Shown piece by piece: positions 56,708 to 64,000 of a stretch of DNA of 64,000 nt (position 1 is its first letter; every line of letters starts with the position of its first letter). A model generated the notes under the pieces. The model was not told the origin of the DNA. It ran no database searches and worked only from the letters and a program-made list of their open reading frames with translations. Source of the DNA: Pyrrhoderma lamaoense (Eukaryota > Basidiomycota > Agaricomycetes > Hymenochaetales > Hymenochaetaceae); NCBI GenBank assembly GCA_002794735.1, contig NBAZ01000003.1, forward strand, positions 372,001 through 436,000, read 5' to 3'. The position numbers were made by a program, and so were the translations under genes.

Positions 56708-59023
56708 CTACCCAAGTTGAAGTACGTCAAGGAAAGTCGAAGATTCATTCAGATACTGTAATTGTTGTCTCGCATAATGATCAAGCTGGAACTTGGATGC
56801 CTTCATCTGAATATCCCTAATCACTTCAACAGTTAGGGGTCGTCTATTTGCACTGTAACAGAGTTAAAATTTGCGTATGGTAAGGATATAGTACGAGAAG
56901 TGAAACATACGCAAGAGCAACGGCGTGTGCGTATTCCAAGCACGTCATCGTCCAAGATGATGAATTGTCATGAACAATAAGAGGTATGTCCAGTATATCA
57001 ATCGTGCTGGATCCTTGTACTTGTGAGCAAGATGCATTCGGATGGGCTGTAAGTGGCACATATCCACTGTTATTACAAGCAAGGTATACTTCATATGGTT
57101 GAGAACTTTCATTCACAGGTAGCTTTACAAAACAAATTAGTGGTTTTTTGCGGCCTTTCCCCACAATAATAACCCATATATTTTAAGGTCATGCATTTTC
57201 TTAAAAACAATCAATTTTTGCTCTCACCTGGATCCAAACGACATTCTGCATATGTGCATTCTACTGCATGGCTAAGTATAGCCCTGAACATATCCTTATG
57301 TGATTTATCCAAAAAAGCCTGACGTATCAATGGTTTTCGGAATCCTAATAATGTTGTTTTGTCCTCAAATATTCTCTCCTGGACAGGATCTGGGGCTTGC
57401 TCTGTTGGGGACAAAACATTATGTCCTATAGTAGATACTACCGAAACTGAACTCAAGGGAGCTGGTCCCGTATCTCCACTCGGAGAATGATAACCATTTT
57501 CACTAGTAACATTGATTATCAGTGTTATTTAGCTGCGTTACTAGGGGGATAACCAACTGTTCGTGATGCCGTCTTCTCTGTTCCAAATTTTCTATATATG
57601 TTTTTGCTTCTGCGGGTGTGAAAATACCTAATCGCACATCCTCTTGATACGTGCGACGAAGTTCGAGATATTCATTAATAGCTATAGGACTAGGATAATT
57701 ATAGAGGATGGGTTACCCAATAAATTAGTAATCTTCTTACTACTTTTGATGTTATATAAAAAGGGACTAACGACGTAGATTTTAAATTTATTTTTCCTTC
57801 ATTCATTTTGTAGTCCTCTGTAAAGCCTACCAACTCCCTGTGAACCGGAGTGGAAGTGAAGGAAGGCGATGACACAGGACCGGAATAACTGATGGATGCA
57901 TTTTTTTCTTGAATATGATCCGGTGGATCATCTCCCTGTCCTTGGATATGTGTATAAGTGGTTGTAGTCCGCGGCAATGGGGCTTTCTGTCCAGGAGCTT
58001 TTGATTTTTCCTCCGGACGAATAGGCATGAACTCTCGCAGAGCCGAAAAAACAGGCATAGAAATGACCATTTTACCTGAAAACTAGAGTAAGCCAGTCAC
58101 TACATAGGGTTTGGCTTGATGAAAGTTGCTTACGCCATTCCGTCTGAACATCCAACGGGGCATTTTCTTCCGGACCATTAGTTGGGATATTGATTCGATG
58201 AATTGCGGATAGATCTTGAAGCCTTCGGCAATATCCTGAATATTCCTTCCATAAACTGGAACCCTAAGATTTAAATCAATCATCATAAATAGATAATTAG
58301 ATGCTCACGCTACTGTCTTGTTTTTCATCCGGGAACCCGCCGTCTGGGAATCTATTGAGAAGGCTTCCGGATGAACAACCTTCGCTATGCGTCTATAAAC
58401 ATCCTCCTTAGTGTCACCAGTCTGGTAGATTAAATGCAGTGGATTAGTCAAGTATAAAGCAGATAAACGAGTGTAATTAGGCAAGGTGGAGAATAGTCAT
58501 AGGATAGAACTAGACCGATATCAGTAGGGACCCTCAAACGGTGATATGAGAACCCCTTTAAACACCGTGATACCATCGCGCAATATAGACCGTTCTGTCC
58601 CGGCCTTACTAGGCACAGCCTTCACCTACTCGTGCTCTACATAGGCTTCTACAAGTCCAAGGCAGTAAAGTCCCCCTCTTTTCCACTAGAGCCTGTTTAC
58701 TAGACTTTATGTATTTCCCCCCTCTCCTCCCCAATAAAGTCGACTCGGATTGATCCAGTCTCGAGACATAAGAGAGCATAAGAGAGAGGGAGAAAAAGAA
58801 ATAGTGAGCTTGCCTTGACAATCATTCCATCATTATCTGGAAAGAGAACACATCTATTTTCTGGCTTGCGAAGCTCGTTAACTAGAGTCCAGGTAAGCGC
58901 ATAACTATCAGTTCCCCAGTCGAAATCAGGAATTTTCTCCTTGTTGGGCTTTTTGGCAGCAGGCCCATTCGACGCGCCTGACGTGTCGTCATATTTCATT
59001 GCGCGCTTCTCGCCTCGTTGCAT
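56708..59023 (-). CDS. Unrecognised protein, possible trihelix/Myb-like DNA-binding N-terminus
   Basis: I do not recognise the family with confidence. The first exon starts MQRGEKRAMKYDDTSGASNG and reads DFDWGTDSYALTWTLVNELR with RKPENRCVLFP. Further exons give TGDTKEDVYRRIAKVVHPEA, RMKNKTVA, VPVYGRNIQDIAEGFKIYPQ, then a Pro/Ser/Thr-rich linker (SKAPGQKAPLPRTTTTYTHI), and a C-terminal part with GKGRKKPLICFVKLPV, CSQVQGSSTIDILDIPLIVH and IRDIQMKASKFQLDHYARQQ. The stop is TAG 56708-56710. The W...LL..L...E.R..LFP / GKTK..VY..IA / KNK pattern at the N-terminus recalls trihelix-type DNA-binding domains found in many basidiomycete proteins. There are about eight short exons, and the middle junctions are uncertain. 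Confidence 0.5.
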
Positions 59024-59575
59024 GAGCGCCAGAACAGCTACTCAGCCACTGCGAGCTGTTGATGGCGTCTATGTCTGAGTTGAAGAGTGTCATGAGTGAA
59101 TGAAATGTTTGTTTGAGAGAGTAAGAGTTGTCACTCGCCAAAGTGGCAGACAACGACTCACTTCAAATAGGATCTTCAATCCCACTGTTCTCGAATGGTA
59201 TCAGGACTAAGGTGATTCTGTCTTGGTTGTGGAAACAGTTCTCCACAGGACCTTATATATGATTATGTAGGACACGCCCTGCTTACAGCAGCATCTGACC
59301 AGAAGCAGGAATCAGCAGATCTGGTGATTATATCAACAAGGGTACAATTACGACGAGGCAAATGATTTTCCTCTTCTTCTACTACAAATAACTAACTATA
59401 GGAATTAAGTCCGTCCCGAAATCCCTAATCGACCACCTTCAAACCAAAAATGAGAGTAGACAATGAAAAGTTAATTGTAAAAAACCAGTGTAACACATGC
59501 AAAGAAACGTGAACAGTCATAATGTAGATAACGGTAAAATTAAGAAAGTATAGTGTCCATGTAAACTGCTATTAA
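59024..59575. other. Intergenic region
   Basis: 552 bp between two minus-strand genes, holding the upstream region of the preceding gene and the 3' UTR of the channel gene. No feature is recognised. Confidence 0.5.
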
Positions 59576-62500
59576 TTAAAAACGATGAGCTCCCCGCCCT
59601 GCGAGGTTTCCGCCTCCAGGCTCTCCTGGACTTGGTGATCGACTCGCTACCTGGCCATAAGCAGGAGATTGTGTGTTTATCCTCGATGGGGGCATGGGTC
59701 GATGCAGAGATGCTTCTCTATCTGCATACATTGCGGGTTGTGATTGTGGAGGATAAGACGGTTGAGGGACCCCTGGCGGAAATACCGGATAGTTCACATT
59801 CCCTTGGCTTGGATTTTCAAAGTTCCCATAGCTGTATGCTGGTAGTGATGCATTACTTTGCATGCCCAGTGATGGAGGCGTTGGTGTTCCCGCACGGCTG
59901 CCAGCAAAACCATGTTGCATATTCGCTTCCGCAAGAAGTGGATACTGGTCACCACCCCTCGAGTCGAACCTAGACATCTCTATTTCATGTGCTGTACCAC
60001 GGGCAAGGTAATCATCATATCCTCGAGGCTTTCCCGAATTAGAATTAGCATAGAAGGTGGATTTCTGATGGTGGACGCTTGCTGTATCATTTAATAACAC
60101 ATTTGACGAAGCAAATGAGCGCTGGTCCCAATCCATCTCACCCCGATCACGTTGGTATAAAACAGGATCATATTCGAGTTCGCTCTAAAGTTAAACATCA
60201 AATAAATAGGAAATAAGGGTGAGTAACGGCGGTAAACAAAGAAAACAGGAAGCACAAACTTGTTGGATCGCCGCAATTTTGATACCTCCTGGTATGACTG
60301 ATGCCTCCATTTTTTGACCACCGAGATCACTGCCAGAATAAATCGAACTAGTGCCGATTCTCCCACTGTACACCTCTCGAAGCAATGGCATCATCTTCGC
60401 ATGAAGCATTGGAGTAAACAACTCTGCGTGAAGTGCCGGATGTCCAAAACGTTTCTCAAGTCTTCCGCCGCGAGCATCCGCTCGTTCCGAATGCACCTTC
60501 GCCAGACGTAATTCGTCGTCGTTCGGAACATACCAATTAAACTTCGGTAAAAATTCTTTATTGACGTAGATCTTGAATCCTAACACAAACAGGATAGGAG
60601 GCAATGTGGAGATCCATGTATACGTAGTCCATCCTTCTTGAAGACCAATAGCTTTAAAGAAATTAGTTCATAATACTTGAATGACAACGTTACAATAACT
60701 TACTCAATGTCATTAACACTTGCATAAAAACGACCGTCCATAGCAAGCGGTTAATGACAACATTCCATAGACGCTGTAAGAAGTATTTAAGCCTCACGCT
60801 TTCATAACTATGTTACACTAAAATAACAACTCACCCCACCACTCTCAACTTTCGTGACAAACACGAACATTAATTGATATTTATAAACAAAAGAATTGAT
60901 CCAGAAGATGATGGCAGCAGCGAGTGGGACAAGGGGGGCAATGGGTGAGAATATAAGCGCCACAGCACACATGAAAAGCTACAAATAAAAAGTGAGTGAA
61001 TTTCTTCTTGTACACCAGCCAACGCTGGAACACACCATATTGGAGCTATAGGTTAGATGTCAGCTCAGGTACGAGACGTGAGCCTGTAGTACTCACAAGT
61101 AAATTGCATATTCAAAGTCGGGAGGTTGTGTCCATTCTCGGATATCTCTGGGAGTACGACCGAATAACCACGTCTTAACCCATATGATCACAAGATGTAA
61201 AACTTGTGCAAGGTCGAAAATTGCGAGAAAACCTCTCAATCTAATTTAAAGTTGATAGATGTAAAAAATGCAATATTGCATGAATGAACACCTACGGGAA
61301 GAATGTCAACCAGTAATTTGCCTGATCAATGTACGTTCTGTTGATAGTTGCAGGTAACTCTGTACACACAAGTGAGTTTGAGTCGCTGTATGTGTGTTTA
61401 TTACGTACTGTCTAAATTCGAAATAATTTCACTAAAGCTCTTCTTTCCGATTTGAGCGATGATTTCTTTCACGGAGTCTGAAACAGATAATTAGTAGTGC
61501 ACCAAAGCAATAATTTATAGTAATGACTAACTGAAAATTACTCCAATAAGTGTAAATATAAATAACTGGGAGATGAGGAGGAAAGCGAAATAACGCGCAA
61601 CAACAGCTCGATCAAGCCGTGATCGTGTTACTGCACCTTGATATTTTGAAAGCCACCGCATAACCTGAGGTAGGATCCAACCAAACAATGCACTGACTGA
61701 CGGGGGCAAGACTCCAGAAACTAAGGTAAAGGTGTCTTTACTGTTTGATTGCCATTCCGCCAAGAATCCGACGTATGTCGTTAACTATATGGGCTTATTA
61801 AGAAGGATTATTATAAGGTAAAGAAGAGTTACGAACCGAAGCTAAATTTGCTAAGAAAGACACAACAAGCAAGGGTATTGTATTGAAGAAGCATACAACG
61901 CCTAGGTAAAACCAACCCATTGTCTTCTTACTTGCTAAGGCAGCATCTCCCATGTTGAGGTTTTCCCAAATCTTTAGATAGTATTGAGTATCAAACTGTT
62001 GTGATATGATTATCGCTTACAATATCCTTTGGGTTAGGCGCCAAACCAACGATTGCACCGCGGGGCTTCTTACCAAAGAGCATACGTGCAACGATATGCG
62101 CGTATGGAACAGCGGCCATAGAAGCAAATCCATAACTCTCAGCTTTACGATTATCAATCTCTTCTCTATACGCCTCAATTGCCGCTTCGCAGCGTTTAAC
62201 TTTGTTACTGGACACATGGTAGTCAGATCAACACTAGACAGAAGAAATCTTTATCCTTAAAACTCACGTAAAAAAGTCAATTGCATCATACTTCTTGCCC
62301 CGATACCACAAAAGCCTCCCTTAGTGATTGTTGGTCTCTTTGAACCAATTTTACCACCCTTTAGATAGCGTACAAGATACTTCTCTAATTCTCGTACTGC
62401 ATTATTGTGAAATTCAATAAGCTCTGGTAAGCGACCAACACGACGACCGATATGAACGCTTGTTGCCGGATACGGCACTTGCACGGACTCGAGGATACTC

Positions 62501-63280
62501 CGGATACCCTCATCAGATTGATACTTCTTCGGTACCTTCTGTATCATAAGTGTTCGAGCGTAGAATGACTGCATGTACTCTGGGGAACGGAACCAAGTTA
62601 ACCGCAACTGCACCATCCGCTTCCAATTTACCCAGATCATGAAAAGCACCAGGAATGTGAAGACGTATGTCGCAGCAACATGAACATACAAAACGGTCCC
62701 AGTTAAGTCACGAAGCGTAAGCATGGATAACACATCTCGATCATCCGAATCGACATTTTTAAGGTTATAGACCACATTGACGGGAATGAGTGTACCACAA
62801 GCCAATACGGCTATCCCAGTGAACAACCAACGAATCATTCGCAGAAACCGTAAGAATGCAACAGCGTCCAGACCTATTTTGTCCAGCAGCTCAGGTTCTT
62901 TGGTATGTATTAATGGAGGTAGCCAGCCAAACATCCCATTTGAAATCCTAGGGGGTTTCTTGTCGCCAACATGATATTTGACTTTTGGTTCATAGACAAT
63001 CTACCACAAATTATTAGTTTTGCCTTGAAGAGAAAAGGATATGTATGGGTTTAACAAGCCTTATTTCTGGGCCGAAGTATGTTAAACGCAAATATAGTAA
63101 TTATCTAAACCCCATGATGATATATTTATATATGTCAATTAAAGAACCCCTTTTCAGATAACTTTGACCATCACATACCGAAATTCCAGCCATAAGCGCT
63201 GCCTGAGAGCCTACAGCTTTGGGCGCCAGCGTCCGTGAGGCCTCATTCTCGTCCAAAAAGTCACCAAGAACGTCAGACAT
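59576..63280 (-). CDS. CSC1/RSN1-like (OSCA/TMEM63, DUF221) calcium-permeable channel
   Basis: The product belongs to the OSCA/TMEM63 family of osmo- and mechanosensitive cation channels. It starts MSDVLGDFLDENEASRTLAP (63280). The N-terminal module has SNGMFGWLPPLIHTKEPELL and DAVAFLRFLRMIRWLFTGIA, with further TM segments (VAATYVFTFLVLFMIWVNWK). The cytosolic domain contains YARTLMIQKVPKKYQSDEGI, VGRLPELIEFHNNAVRELEK and MLFGKKPRGAIVGLAPNPKD. The pore module follows (WENLNMGDAALASKKTMGWF, GWILPQVMRWLSKYQGAVTR, YFAFLLISQLFIFTLIGVIF, TPRDIREWTQPPDFEYAIYL). The C-terminal PHM7_ext-like part includes FNWYVPNDDELRLAKVHSER, RFGHPALHAELFTPMLHAKM and a long Ser/Pro-rich tail ending GGGNLAGRGAHRF. 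About ten introns are present. A TM-rich layout of 10-11 segments is expected. No indel error was seen in the parts read. Confidence 0.93.
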
Positions 63281-64000
63281 GATTCGTGGGGTGTATGTTA
63301 ATAGGTAAAAAGAAGGATGAAAGGGGTGAGCAAAGTGCTCAGGAAAATGTGTAAATGATTAAAGACTGAATGCGAGAGAAGCAAGAGAGCGAAATGTCGG
63401 TAAAAGTGATTGCTGTGAGATGACGGTCGACGACAACAGCACCAACGGCTACGGGGGCCGAGTGGGAGACTGGACAATAACGACGATGTACTGAATGGAT
63501 CAGGAAGGTGTGGTCTATCTCATTTCTCACGCCTTCCACAATACAAAATAACCCCTGAAAATCCAAAATTTATCTCGACCTTTGGTTACACAACTCCGCA
63601 GTATTCAAACGACTAATATTATGCAAGAGTCGGTAGACTATGCTTATCATTGACTTCCAACATTTTCGTTCTTATTTTTCCGTGCAACAGGTGACCTAAA
63701 TTTTCCGGTGCTGTGCTGTGCTTTTCTCCAAATGAATCCCACTCCACCCTGTTCTCTATCCACGCAGCAGCATACATTGCTCCAGACCAACCTTGTCCAC
63801 CTCATTCTAAAAAAAGGTTCGCAGTTACAAAGTTTCATCTTTTTATAGAATGATAATACTACACTCTTGAATTACCCTCAAAATTCTTGTTGTTTGACGT
63901 TGTTTTGCACGGCACCTAGTTAGGGTTTTCTTATGAACTTTGCTTCATCTCTGTCTAAATGGGCTAAATGTAAATAACCGAGTTGAAAGATCAAAGTAGT
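63281..64000. other. Right-edge region upstream of the channel gene
   Basis: It holds the presumed promoter and 5' leader of the channel gene. Short minus-strand frames (63339-63838) resemble no family. No gene entering from the right edge could be recognised. Confidence 0.4.

Noticed and set aside
1..64000. tRNA and rRNA genes
   Set aside because: I looked by eye for T-loop-like GTTCGA contexts and rRNA-like conserved blocks and found none outside coding regions. A covariance-model search was not possible here.

Overview
This window looks like nuclear DNA of a basidiomycete fungus, probably Agaricomycotina. Genes are close together on both strands and are cut by many short introns (mostly 40-85 bp, GT-AG). 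The gene families are fungal: an arrestin-related trafficking adaptor with a PPxY motif, a MUP1-type methionine permease, a bicupin oxalate decarboxylase, a CSC1/RSN1 channel, a fungal metacaspase, an F-box/LRR protein, and an eIF4G with an MA3 domain. No rRNA, tRNA or CRISPR was recognised.

Layout. 1-803: 3' part of an unrecognised gene. 962-2528: PXR1/PINX1 G-patch protein. 2950-4712: type I metacaspase (minus strand). 5480-18110: a 12.6 kb palindromic block. Two arms of about 3 kb (5480-8457 and 15116-18110) are inverted copies of each other and flank a 6.66 kb spacer. Each arm holds the same head-to-head pair of small unknown genes, called X and Y here. The spacer holds a Tc1/mariner-like MITE and the arrestin adaptor gene. 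18327-20190: multi-pass membrane protein. 21568-26595: eIF4G. 27237-28557: NFKBIL1-like. 30168-32979: MUP1-like permease. 34691-36675: BUB3. 37150-38200: RER1, with two consecutive microexons. 38767-39875: steroid 5-alpha-reductase family. 40025-40779: a 755 bp TIR element with a 7 bp target duplication. 41145-43098: F-box. 45022-47378: oxalate decarboxylase. 49462-50712: D-glycerate kinase-like. 51802-52986: GNAT acetyltransferase. 53698-55742: NAB2/ZC3H14-like. 56708-59023: unrecognised, possibly DNA-binding. 59576-63280: CSC1-like channel.

Most genes are unrelated housekeeping functions and form no cluster or pathway. Two structures go beyond ordinary gene content. The first is the inverted-repeat block, whose spacer could in principle be flipped by recombination between the arms. 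The second is a recurrent pattern in which seven otherwise conserved genes carry 15 apparent frameshifts, every one repaired by adding a single base, mostly in a homopolymer run. The second pattern most likely reflects residual sequencing error, so it limits how far any frameshift here can be read as biology.

Exon borders were placed by eye from GT/AG sites, reading frame and family similarity. First exons of the metacaspase and of the membrane protein at 18327 are the least certain.
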